From: DASZVB01 sp035545855
GTDB taxonomy: Bacteria > Myxococcota_A > Polyangia > Polyangiales > Polyangiaceae
Assembly (NCBI GenBank): GCA_035545855.1
Contig: DASZXK010000101.1
Coordinates: 29,842 to 93,841, forward strand
Direction: 5' to 3'
DNA: 64,000 bases
Each line of letters begins with the position of its first letter. Within the stretch, counting starts at the first letter, position 1. Below, in pieces: positions 41,305-49,452 of this stretch. The position numbers and the translations under genes were made by a program. Under the pieces are notes generated by a model. The model ran no database searches. It was not told the origin of the DNA and saw only the letters and a list, made by a program, of their open reading frames with translations.

Positions 41305-44247
41305 TCAGAATGCGACGTCCACGGAGGCGAGCAGCGTCCGGCCGTTCTGCAAGATGGAGCGCTGCACGAACTCGACGCTCGCCGGCAGGCTGTACCGATA
41401 CCCGCCCAGGTTGTAAGCGCCGAGCGTCCAGCGGAGTCCGTACTTGTCCTCGTGTCCCGAAACGACGAGGTCCCAGACGACGACAGCAGGGGTCTTGCCC
41501 TGGGCCGGGTCGCCGACGGACTCGTAGCGATCCCAGCGCGGGCCCTCGAACGTGAGACGCGTCGCCGCGGTGACGCCTCGGATCAGGAGCGGCGCCGCCG
41601 CTTTGATCGCGCCGAGGTGCTCCGGCGAGTTCGCGACGTGCCGGACGCTCGGATCCGTGCGGAGCGAGAACAGGTCGGACGCCTTGGTGCTCGCGAGGAA
41701 CGCCGAATGCTGGAACGAGTAGGACGCTTCCAGCATGAACCCCCGGCGCCATTCGCGGCGCAGGGCGATCTCCACGCCGGTGGAGAGGAGCGGCGTCCCG
41801 ACGTTCTCGTAGTGGAAGAGGTCCGAAGTGATGTCGCGGGCGACGATCAGGTTCGTCGCGTAGTTCGCGAACACGCTCGCGATACCGGTCACCGTGGGAG
41901 AGAAGCGGTGCGTGTGCTCGATCTCCGCCGAGTAGATCTTCTCGGGGCGGAGGTCCGGGCTCGCGACCTGGCTCGTGCCGCCGTCGTTGTAGTAGAGCTC
42001 GTAGACGCTCGGCGCGCGGAACGCCGTCCCGCCGAGGATCTTGAGGTTGCCGGCTGCGTACGGCCTCAGAATCACGGCAGCGCGGGGATTCAACGAGGAA
42101 CCGGAGGTCGAGTACGCGTCCAGACGAACGCCGCCGGAGAGCCGGACGGCCTCGGACGCCTCGGCGTCCAGGAGGCCGTAGACCGCGCCGACCTCGTAGG
42201 GACGTCCGGTCGTCCCGCTCTGGTTCAGGAACAGCCCGCTCGCGTCGCGCGCGGTCGTATCCACCTGGAAATGGTACTGCCCTTCCCCGCCGAGCGTCGC
42301 GCGAAGACCGCGGAGGGGAGTGAGCACGACGCGTTGCTCGGCGCCGACCCAGCGTCCGTCGAACCCGTCCTGCTCGAGCCCCGACGCGGGATCCGTGTGC
42401 GAGTAGTCTCCCCGGAACCGGTAGAAGTTCAGGTGCACGCGCGTGTAGAGCTGCACGAACTCCGAGAGTTTCGGCTCCGCGCGAGCCTCGGCGAAGGCCC
42501 GCGTGTCCTGCTGGTGCGAACGCGGGTCCGAGAGCAAGGTGTCGAACTCGCCGGTCGGGAGCTCTTTGTCGTGGGAGTGCGCGAACCATTGCAGGGTGAG
42601 CCACTTCCACCAGACGCGACCGGAGAGCGTCCCTGCGGCGAACGCGTCCGCGTCTCGCGAGGGCGACGCTTCCCCGCTCCGGTTCGGCATCTCCGCGAAC
42701 GCGAAGTCCCTGCCCGCGCCGTGAGCGCCGCTGATGCTCGCCCAGATCCCGGCGTCCTTGCCGAGGGACGCTTGCGCCCGGACGCGACCGCGGGTGACGC
42801 CGGCGTCCACGGCCGAGACGCCGGCCTCGCCGCCGGGCCTCTCGTCGCGCCCTCGCGTGACGACGTTCACGACGCCGCTGAACGCGTTCGTGCCGTAGAG
42901 GACGGAGCCCGGGCCCCGGACGAGCTCGATGTGGTCCACGTCGCCGAGATCCGACCTGCCGTCGAAGCCGACGTACGCGGAGCCGACCCAGTCGTCGTTC
43001 GTGGGCTCGCCGTCCTGGAGGACGAGCTCCCGGTTCCCGTACGAGCCGAGGCGTCCGAGCCCGCGGATGCCGATGGACTGGTACGCGCGATCGTTCCACA
43101 GGTAGACGCCGCGCACGCCGCGGAGCGCCTCGGCGATCGTCGGGTATCCGAACGCGAGGATCTCCTCGCGCGGGATCACCGTGACCGAGCTCGGCGCGTC
43201 GTCGACGGACTCCGAGACGCGGGAAGCCGCCTCCACTTCCTGCGCCTGCGTGAGCACGAGGTCGAGGCGCGACTGCTTGTCGGGGGCGACGTCCACGGCG
43301 CGCTCCACCGTGCGATAGCCGCGGAGCGCGATGCTCACCCGATGCGCGCCGACCGGGAGGGTGAGGATCGCCGGTGAGAAGCCGGAGGCCTTGCCATCGA
43401 CGTTCACCACGGCTCCGGGCTCGTCGGTCGTGACGACGACGGTGCCGACCAGCGGCTGGAGACGCACGGACGAGGTCGTCGTCTCGCGAGCCGTGACGTC
43501 CAGCACGACGTCGGACGTCCGGTAGCCCTCCTGCGCCACGTACGCGACGTGATGCCCGGGTGAAAGTTCCACGGAGCACGGCAAGACGCAGCGCGGAAGG
43601 GACTCCGGGTCGTCGATGCGCACGCGCGCGCCGACGGGAGCGCCGTCGAGCGAGAGCCGCCCGAGGATGGGCCGGAGAGCGATCGTCACGCGCGTCGTCT
43701 GCCCGACGGGCGCCGACTCGACGTCGGCCTCGCCCGGGTAGTAACCGGGGAGCTCCGCGAGGACCTTGTACCTTCCCGCGGGAACGCCGAGCGCCCGCGG
43801 GCTCTCGCCGCGCGCGCCGAGGTCCTTGCGATCGACATATAGCGTCGCTCCCGGCGGCTCGGTCTCCACCGCGAGGACCGCGACGTGGGGACGGATCTGC
43901 TCGAGCGCCTGCCCGATGCGTTCGCGCGCGCCGGCGTCCGTCTCTCCGGCGAGGGCCGCGCTGTAATAGCGGAAGGCCTCCGGGTACCGCTCGAGTTTCT
44001 CGTACGTCTTCGCGACGTTGAACACCACGTTCTGGTTCGGCGCGAGGCGGTTCGACGCGAGGAAATGCTCGAGCGCGCCCTTGAAGTCGCCCTGCGCGTA
44101 CCGCTCGGCGCCGATGCGGAAGGCGAGGTCCGCCTCGTCCGCGACGTCGTCGGCGAGCGCGACGCGCGGCGCGGCGAGCACACACGCGAGACCGAGCGCA
44201 GCGACGGCCGATGCGGTCCCGGCCCGGATGCGTCGACGGGTTCCCAT
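41305..44247 (-). CDS. TonB-dependent receptor with N-terminal TPR and PEGA domains
   Basis: A 980-residue outer-membrane receptor. After a signal peptide (cleavage near ADD), residues 40-125 are TPR-like helices, 130-335 hold three PEGA-like sandwiches (PPGATLYVDRKDLG, LDGAPVGARVRID, DEPGAVVNVDGKASG), 350-470 a plug (SVTVIPREEIL, IGIRGLGRLG, DHIELVRGPGSVLYGTNAFSGVVNVVT), and 480-980 a barrel ending in LASVDVAF. Fusion of a periplasmic TPR-PEGA arm to a receptor is unusual. ATG 44247 follows GGAGG closely; GTG 44286 is possible. Substrate unknown. Confidence 0.88.
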   Translation of the reverse strand: MGTRRRIRAGTASAVAALGLACVLAAPRVALADDVADEADLAFRIGAERYAQGDFKGALEHFLASNRLAPNQNVVFNVAKTYEKLERYPEAFRYYSAALAGETDAGARERIGQALEQIRPHVAVLAVETEPPGATLYVDRKDLGARGESPRALGVPAGRYKVLAELPGYYPGEADVESAPVGQTTRVTIALRPILGRLSLDGAPVGARVRIDDPESLPRCVLPCSVELSPGHHVAYVAQEGYRTSDVVLDVTARETTTSSVRLQPLVGTVVVTTDEPGAVVNVDGKASGFSPAILTLPVGAHRVSIALRGYRTVERAVDVAPDKQSRLDLVLTQAQEVEAASRVSESVDDAPSSVTVIPREEILAFGYPTIAEALRGVRGVYLWNDRAYQSIGIRGLGRLGSYGNRELVLQDGEPTNDDWVGSAYVGFDGRSDLGDVDHIELVRGPGSVLYGTNAFSGVVNVVTRGRDERPGGEAGVSAVDAGVTRGRVRAQASLGKDAGIWASISGAHGAGRDFAFAEMPNRSGEASPSRDADAFAAGTLSGRVWWKWLTLQWFAHSHDKELPTGEFDTLLSDPRSHQQDTRAFAEARAEPKLSEFVQLYTRVHLNFYRFRGDYSHTDPASGLEQDGFDGRWVGAEQRVVLTPLRGLRATLGGEGQYHFQVDTTARDASGLFLNQSGTTGRPYEVGAVYGLLDAEASEAVRLSGGVRLDAYSTSGSSLNPRAAVILRPYAAGNLKILGGTAFRAPSVYELYYNDGGTSQVASPDLRPEKIYSAEIEHTHRFSPTVTGIASVFANYATNLIVARDITSDLFHYENVGTPLLSTGVEIALRREWRRGFMLEASYSFQHSAFLASTKASDLFSLRTDPSVRHVANSPEHLGAIKAAAPLLIRGVTAATRLTFEGPRWDRYESVGDPAQGKTPAVVVWDLVVSGHEDKYGLRWTLGAYNLGGYRYSLPASVEFVQRSILQNGRTLLASVDVAF

Positions 44248-44322
44248 CTTCCTCCGATGGTGCCGTCCCGAGGCACGCCCGTGCACGCGTTTTTCGAACG
44301 TTCGAGGGCGCGAACGCTCCCG

Positions 44323-45972
44323 CTACCGCTCGAGACGGATGTCGGACGCCGCCGCGGGCTTCGGCTTCGCCGGAGGTGGCACGACGCGCGGCGGAGCGAC
44401 GCGTTTCGGAGCCACGCGGAGCGGCGCGGACGGGGAAGCTGCCCCGGAGAGCGATGCGGCTGGGACCGGACCCGTCGCGACGGGCGGCGCGACCGGAGCC
44501 GCCTCCGCGATCGGAGGCTTCGGCGCCGGAGCGGGCGAAGGACCGACCGGCTCATGGAGGCCCGGTCCGGTCTCCTCCGGCAGGACGGGGGACGAGGACT
44601 TCCTGGACAGCGAAAACCAGGCCGCGGCGACCATCACGAGGGCGACGACGAGAAGCACGATCCACCGATTTCTGCCGGAGTCTCGCTCCGTGGTCGGCGC
44701 GCGCGCGACGACTCCCTCAGGCTCCCGCTCGGCGACCGCGGGAAGCGACGTCCCCGTGCGGGACACGAGGGTCGACTGCGCTCGCGGAGCTCCTTCCTTC
44801 TTCGCGGAGTCGGACGTCGGCGACTGCAGCGTGCGCGTATCCGCGCGGAGCACGGCCGGCATGGCGGTGCTCGGGGCGCTCACGGGATCGACGGACGGAG
44901 GAATCGCATCGCGGGCGCCGCGGTCGGAAACCCGCATGCCCGAGTCGGGCCCGCTGTGGACGGTCGCCTCGTCGGGTCGAAGGCGCGGGGCGGGCGGTGT
45001 TCGCTTCGCGCTCTCCTCGAGGCGACGGGACGCGTAGTCCGCGGTGCTCACCCCGGCCGCCCGCGCCGCGTGCGGCGCGAGGGCTCGCACGAGCTCGATG
45101 ACGGTCGAAAATCTTCGCCCCGGATCCTTCTCGAGGCAACGCATGATGACGGCCTCGAGCTCGGGGCTCACGTCGGGACGCCGATCCCGGATCGGGGGCG
45201 GCGTGTCCGCGGCGATCGCCGCGCAGATCCCGGGGAGCGTATCGGCGTTGAAGGCCGGCTCTCCCACGAGGAGCTCGTAGAGGATCATCCCGAGCGACCA
45301 GATGTCCGAACGCGCGTCGACTCGCTTCGCGTCGCGCACCTGCTCGGGGGACATGTAGTAGGGCGAACCGACGACGGAACGCGTGGACGTGAGGTTCCCC
45401 TGGAGCGGATCGTCCGCGCCCGCGATCGCCTTCGAGATGCCGAAATCGAGGACCTTCACGAGCGGCCGCCCGTCGCTGCGCGTGGACACGAACAGGTTCG
45501 ACGGCTTGAGGTCTCGATGGACGATGCCGTTCGCGTGCGCCTCGCCGACCGCGTCGCACACCTGGAGGACGTACTCGATCGCGGCGTCGACGCCGAGCTG
45601 GCCCTTGCCGTCGAGGATGGAGGCGAGGTCGTTGCCGCGGAGGAGCTCCATCACCATGAACGGCGCGCCGTCCTCCAGCGTGCCGACGTCGTGGATCCGG
45701 ACGACGTGCTCGCTCGCGAGACGAGCGGCGGCCTGTCCCTCGCGGAGGAACCGGGCGCACGCCTCGGCGCGCCGGGCCTCGTCGAGGCCGGCTGTCCGGA
45801 GGAGCTTCACCGCGACCGTCTGCCCGAGCGTCAGGTGCTGGGCCGCGACCACGATGCCCATGCCTCCGGCGCCCACGACGCTCTCGACCCGGTACTTGCC
45901 GGCGAGGACGTCGCCCGGCGCGGGCGCCCGCTCGCCGTAGTCGTCATCTGGGGTCGAGAGAGCGTCCGTCAC
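44323..45972 (-). CDS. Ser/Thr protein kinase, membrane-anchored
   Basis: A 549-residue Hanks-type kinase with intact motifs: GAGGMG loop (34-39), VAVK (Lys56), HRDLKPSN (Asp154), DFG (Asp177), SPEQ and DIWSLGMILYE. A transmembrane helix lies near residue 445 (IVLLVVALVMVAAAW), followed by a Pro/Ala-rich outer tail with no domain. It starts at GTG 45972. Downstream, on the same strand, is the TPR-PEGA TonB-dependent receptor. Confidence 0.93.
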   Translation of the reverse strand: MTDALSTPDDDYGERAPAPGDVLAGKYRVESVVGAGGMGIVVAAQHLTLGQTVAVKLLRTAGLDEARRAEACARFLREGQAAARLASEHVVRIHDVGTLEDGAPFMVMELLRGNDLASILDGKGQLGVDAAIEYVLQVCDAVGEAHANGIVHRDLKPSNLFVSTRSDGRPLVKVLDFGISKAIAGADDPLQGNLTSTRSVVGSPYYMSPEQVRDAKRVDARSDIWSLGMILYELLVGEPAFNADTLPGICAAIAADTPPPIRDRRPDVSPELEAVIMRCLEKDPGRRFSTVIELVRALAPHAARAAGVSTADYASRRLEESAKRTPPAPRLRPDEATVHSGPDSGMRVSDRGARDAIPPSVDPVSAPSTAMPAVLRADTRTLQSPTSDSAKKEGAPRAQSTLVSRTGTSLPAVAEREPEGVVARAPTTERDSGRNRWIVLLVVALVMVAAAWFSLSRKSSSPVLPEETGPGLHEPVGPSPAPAPKPPIAEAAPVAPPVATGPVPAASLSGAASPSAPLRVAPKRVAPPRVVPPPAKPKPAAASDIRLER

Positions 45973-46131
45973 CGCAAAAATCCAAAGGTTAAGCGTAGAT
46001 CCGGGGGACCTCGGGCGTCCAGTCTCTCCCCGAGACTCGCGAAAGGAGGACGCCTTTCGGGAATTGGGGGAGAGCCACGGACGAGTTCATGGGTGTCCGG
46101 AGTCGGCCGGTGACCGGCGGAGGGACCTGGA

Positions 46132-46722
46132 TCAGCGGAGCGCCCACGCGAGCGCTTGCTCGAGCCGGTCGTTCCCCCAGAAGAGCTCGCCGCCCACCAC
46201 GAACGTCGGGGAGCCGAAGAGCCCGAGCGATCGCGCGCGCTCGGTGCGATCGCGGAGCTTCGCCTTGTTCTCGTCCGTCCGAGCCGCTCGGAGGTCCGAA
46301 GCCGCGTCTCGACCGAGACGTCCGAGCAAGCTCGAGACGAATTCCTCCGTCGAGATGTCTCGATCCTCGGCGAAGTTCGCCGTGTAGACGGACCGGACGA
46401 AATCGGAGATCCACGGTTCTTCCTCGAACGCGATCGTCACGCGCGCGGCGAGGAGTCCGTTCCGCGGGAACCGCGACGGCCGCACGAACGGGAGCTGCTC
46501 GCGCTCGCAGATCCGTTCGAGGTCCCGCCACATGTATCGACCCTTCACCGGATAGAGGTTGAACGGCGAGTCGTTCCACCCCTGCGCAGCGAAGAGCGGG
46601 CCGAGCAGGAAAGGACGGAACACGACGTCGACACCGGCGCGTTTCGCGAGCACGGGCAGCCGATGCGCCGCGGGGTACGAATAGGTGCTCGCGTACTCGA
46701 ACCAGAACTCGACCGGCTTCAC
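46132..46722 (-). CDS. DsbA-family 2-hydroxychromene-2-carboxylate isomerase-like protein
   Basis: A 196-residue thioredoxin-fold protein. It has EFWFEYASTYSYPAA at the N-terminus, where the Ser replaces the catalytic Cys pair of DsbA, and LFGSPTFVVGGELFWGNDRLE at the C-terminus; both are hallmarks of the HCCA-isomerase branch. Such enzymes use glutathione to isomerise aromatic breakdown products, though many members have unknown substrates. GTG start 46722 puts the first strand correctly. Divergent from the cobalamin riboswitch locus; no aromatic-degradation genes are near. Confidence 0.85.
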   Translation of the reverse strand: MKPVEFWFEYASTYSYPAAHRLPVLAKRAGVDVVFRPFLLGPLFAAQGWNDSPFNLYPVKGRYMWRDLERICEREQLPFVRPSRFPRNGLLAARVTIAFEEEPWISDFVRSVYTANFAEDRDISTEEFVSSLLGRLGRDAASDLRAARTDENKAKLRDRTERARSLGLFGSPTFVVGGELFWGNDRLEQALAWALR

Positions 46723-46765
46723 CCCCCGATTTTCGAGCGGCGAACCGTGGCGGCAAGCCCCTCCG

Positions 46766-46794
46766 TTGACACCTTGCTCGCCCCGGGGGTAGAG
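46766..46794 (+). promoter_or_regulatory. Probable sigma-70-type promoter of the riboswitch transcript
   Basis: TTGACA at 46766-46771 is a perfect -35 box, and TAGAGG at 46790-46795 (18 bases on) a fair -10. Transcription would then start near 46803, just before the cobalamin riboswitch. GC-rich context makes the -10 less certain. Confidence 0.45.
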
Positions 46795-46835
46795 GACTCG
46801 GCGATGAGGTAGCCGCAGCCGACTGAAAATAAGCT

Positions 46836-47012
46836 CGCTCAGCTGCCCGGACATTCCGGGCGAACAGGGAAGCCGGTTCAAATCCGGCACGGTCCCGCCA
46901 CTGTGAGTGGAAAGGTCGACTCGAAATGCCACTCGGCACAGGCCGGGGAAGGCGAGTCGAACCGAAGGGTGAAGAACCCGGAAGCCACGAGTCAGGAGAC
47001 CTGGCTGAGCGA
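46836..47012 (+). promoter_or_regulatory. Cobalamin (adenosylcobalamin) riboswitch
   Basis: The conserved core is present: CAGGGAAGCCGGT with its partner AAATCCGGC, then GGTCCCGCCACTGT (46891-46904), the B12-box region, and near the 3' end GAAGCCACGAGTCAGGAGACC (46981-47001), which carries GAGTCAGGAGACC as in known cobalamin riboswitches. It lies upstream of the propeller/receptor operon starting at 47180 and should repress it when cobalamin is bound. Boundaries are approximate. Confidence 0.92.
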
Positions 47013-47070
47013 AAGGCAGCTCGACCCGCGAGGAACGGGGGGTGCGTGACGCTCGGCGACGAGCTCCCGT

Positions 47071-47103
47071 GAACCCCTCCGCCTCTCCGGCGCCGAGGGG
47101 TTC
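47071..47103 (+). terminator. Hairpin in the riboswitch expression platform
   Basis: GAACCCCTC (47071-47079) pairs perfectly with GAGGGGTTC (47095-47103) around a 15-base loop, 59 bases past the riboswitch and 76 bases before the start codon at 47180. It fits a terminator-type or RBS-hiding expression platform. Only a short TTCTTC follows, so termination may be inefficient or Rho-assisted. Confidence 0.55.
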
Positions 47104-47179
47104 TTCGCTCATGGTGGGCGGAGGATCCGGCCCTCTCCTCGGAGCGCGCCGCGCGGAACGGCGCAAGTGGAGACGAGAC

Positions 47180-48571
47180 ATGAGACCGGAGATCAGGAGC
47201 CTGAGGCGGAGCGTCGTGCTGGCGTCGCTCATCGGCGGGGGCGCCGGCGCGCTCGTCGCGTGCAAAAGCGACGACACGGCGCCCGCGACGAGCGCCGAGA
47301 AAGACGGCGGCACCGGCGGACAGGGCGGTACCGGCGGACAGGGCGGTACCGGCGGACAGGGCGGCACCGGCGGACAGGGGGGCGGCGCGGGCGGCTCGAA
47401 GAGCGACGCGGGCCTCGATGCTTCGACGCCGAACCCGGACGCGGGTGACGCGGCGGAGCCGCCGCTCCCGCCGCTCACCGGGACCGTCTTCGTCGCGGGC
47501 GCGGACTTCAACGCGGGCGCGGGCGAGATCGCGGCGATCGACCTCGCAACGGGGAACGCGCTCGGTCACCTCGACGTCGGTGACGGCGACCTCGGCCTGA
47601 ACACGAGCGGCGGGTTCGTATTCGCGCTCGAACGTTCGGGCGGCGCCGTGGACACTCTCGGCCCGACGGGCGCCATCGTGAAGCACATCCCGCTCTCGCT
47701 CGGCGACGCGGGCGCGGGGTACCTGAACCCGCACTCGGTGCTCGTCGCGAGCGCGACGAAGGCGTACGTGCCGCTGAACGCCGCGAACGCCATCGCCGTC
47801 GTCGACCCGACGGCGGGAACCCAGACGGGGCTCATCTCGCTCGCGAGCTTCCTCGATCCGTCCGACCACGACGGCTCCACGGAGCCAGAGGCCGCGCACT
47901 ACGACGCCGCGACGCATCGCGCCTACTTCGTCCTCGGACGGACGGACATCTTCTCCGGAAGCCTGGCGACCAACTACATGCCGGTCTGTCCGAGCTCCCC
48001 GGCGCTGGTCATCGCGGTCGACGCGGAGAGCGACGCGATCGTCGATCTCGACGGCGACGCCGGCAAGAACGGCTTCGCGCTTCCGCAGGTCGGCCCGGGC
48101 TACACGTCCTTCGACGCCGCGAGCGGCAAGCTCTACGTCGTGTCCGACGGGTGCAACGGCGGCGCCGACGGCGGCGCGCTCCGCACGAACCACGGCATCG
48201 CGTCGCTCACGCTCGCCACCGGCGCGACGGAAACGCTCTACGCGCCGACGGCGCAGGACTTCCTCGGCGCGATCCTGTCCGCCGGGACGGAGCTCTACGT
48301 CGAGACCGACGACGAGAACTTCACGGCCTTCTTTCACCCGTGGAGCCCCGCGACTCCGGGCACGCTGGGGGCGCCGCTCGAGAACGTCCCGGGCGCGCCC
48401 GTGGTCGCGACCGCCGGGACGCTCCTCGGCTACGACTTCGGCACCTCGGCGGACGGCGGAACCTCGACCTTGGTCCGGCGGTACGAGCTCGCGACCCGGA
48501 AGGCGCACGACGTCGCGACCGTGCCGTTCCACGGCGACTATTTCGTGCTGAACCTGGCGGTTTCACCGTGA
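47180..48571 (+). CDS. Beta-propeller lipoprotein of the cobalamin-riboswitch operon (BtuG-like architecture)
   Basis: A 463-residue lipoprotein: signal peptide with ALVAC, a TGGQGG linker from an 18-base tandem repeat, then a propeller body: GTVFVAGADFNAGAGEIAAID, FVFALERSGGAVDTLG, AYVPLNAANAIAVVDP, AYFVLGRTDIFSG, KLYVVSDGCNG. It is the first gene after a cobalamin riboswitch and before a TonB-dependent receptor, as BtuG is in Bacteroidetes, where it is a propeller lipoprotein that captures B12. This is a match of context and fold type, not shown homology. ATG 47180 has GGAGACGAG upstream. Confidence 0.8.
   Translation: MRPEIRSLRRSVVLASLIGGGAGALVACKSDDTAPATSAEKDGGTGGQGGTGGQGGTGGQGGTGGQGGGAGGSKSDAGLDASTPNPDAGDAAEPPLPPLTGTVFVAGADFNAGAGEIAAIDLATGNALGHLDVGDGDLGLNTSGGFVFALERSGGAVDTLGPTGAIVKHIPLSLGDAGAGYLNPHSVLVASATKAYVPLNAANAIAVVDPTAGTQTGLISLASFLDPSDHDGSTEPEAAHYDAATHRAYFVLGRTDIFSGSLATNYMPVCPSSPALVIAVDAESDAIVDLDGDAGKNGFALPQVGPGYTSFDAASGKLYVVSDGCNGGADGGALRTNHGIASLTLATGATETLYAPTAQDFLGAILSAGTELYVETDDENFTAFFHPWSPATPGTLGAPLENVPGAPVVATAGTLLGYDFGTSADGGTSTLVRRYELATRKAHDVATVPFHGDYFVLNLAVSP
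47312..47383 (+). repeat. 18-base tandem repeat, four units
   Basis: Units at 47312, 47330, 47348 and 47366 with consensus ACCGGCGGACAGGGCGGT. The fourth is slightly diverged. They encode the six-residue unit TGGQGG of the lipoprotein linker, so copy number can change without a frameshift. Confidence 0.9.
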
Positions 48572-49452
48572 GGCGCTTCATGCGCCAAGCTGGGCTCCTC
48601 GCGAGCGCCGCTCTCCTCTCCCACGTCGTCGCCTGCAACGGCGGCGACGTGGGGAAAGCGCCGTCCGCGGCGACGGACCACGAAGGGGGCGTCGCGGGTT
48701 CGAGCACGACGGGCAGCGGTGGCGCGCGAAGCGACGACTCGGGTTCGGCCGCGACGAACGGAGGCGCGGCTCCGGACTCGTCGACCGCGCTCGACGGCGG
48801 GACGCCCGGCGACGCGGGACCCGAGGGAGATTCCGGCGACGGCGACGGCGCGATCTCCCTTTCTCCCCTCGCCTGCGACGGCACCGCGACTCACTTCGCG
48901 GCGACGACCTTCGCGCACCGGTTCGGACCGGGACAGAACGTCGGCCAGAGCCACTTCCCGGCCTGGGTGTACGGACCCCCCGAGGGGCTCGGAAACGACT
49001 GCCAGGGGGCGACGGAGAGCGTCGTGTCCCTCGGCAACGGTGGAACGGTGACGCTCGGGTTCGGCGAGGACGCCATCGTGGACGGTCCCGGGCCGGACTT
49101 CGTCGTGTTCGAGAACGCGTTCGCCATCGACTGCGACCCGGCGAACGTCTTCGCGGAGCTCGCGACGGTCGAGGTGAGCGACGACGGCGTCACGTGGCGC
49201 GCCTACCCCTGCACGGCGACGAAGGCGCCGTACGGCGCGTGCGCGGGGACGCACCCGGTCTACGCGAACGCCCGCACGAACACGATCGACCCGCGAGATC
49301 CGTCCGTCGCGGGTGGGGACGCCTACGACCTCGCCGACGTGGGTCTCTCCCGAGCCCGCCTCGTGCGCATCACGGATCGTCCGGACACGACGGGCATCTC
49401 CGGCGTGTTCGATCTGGACGCCGTCGCCATCGTGAACTCGGCGTGCCCATGA
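48568..49452 (+). CDS. Surface lipoprotein of the cobalamin operon, unknown family
   Basis: A 294-residue lipoprotein: lipobox VVAC, a Gly/Ser/Asp linker to about residue 90, then a domain with Cys pairs and the motif DGPGPDFVVFENAFAIDC followed by TVEVSDDGVTWRAYPC and YDLADVGLSRARLVRITD. The layout looks like a beta-sandwich with an Asp-rich, possibly calcium-binding loop. I recognise no named family. GTG 48568 overlaps the previous stop; ATG 48580, with GAGG upstream, is an alternative. Its own stop overlaps the receptor start, so it is coupled to B12-type uptake genes. Confidence 0.75.
   Translation: MRRFMRQAGLLASAALLSHVVACNGGDVGKAPSAATDHEGGVAGSSTTGSGGARSDDSGSAATNGGAAPDSSTALDGGTPGDAGPEGDSGDGDGAISLSPLACDGTATHFAATTFAHRFGPGQNVGQSHFPAWVYGPPEGLGNDCQGATESVVSLGNGGTVTLGFGEDAIVDGPGPDFVVFENAFAIDCDPANVFAELATVEVSDDGVTWRAYPCTATKAPYGACAGTHPVYANARTNTIDPRDPSVAGGDAYDLADVGLSRARLVRITDRPDTTGISGVFDLDAVAIVNSACP

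Noticed and set aside
40480..43377. A 965-codon plus-strand frame across the DUF2723 gene and the TonB-dependent receptor
   Set aside because: Arg/Glu-rich antisense frame caused by high GC; the opposite strand encodes well-supported proteins.
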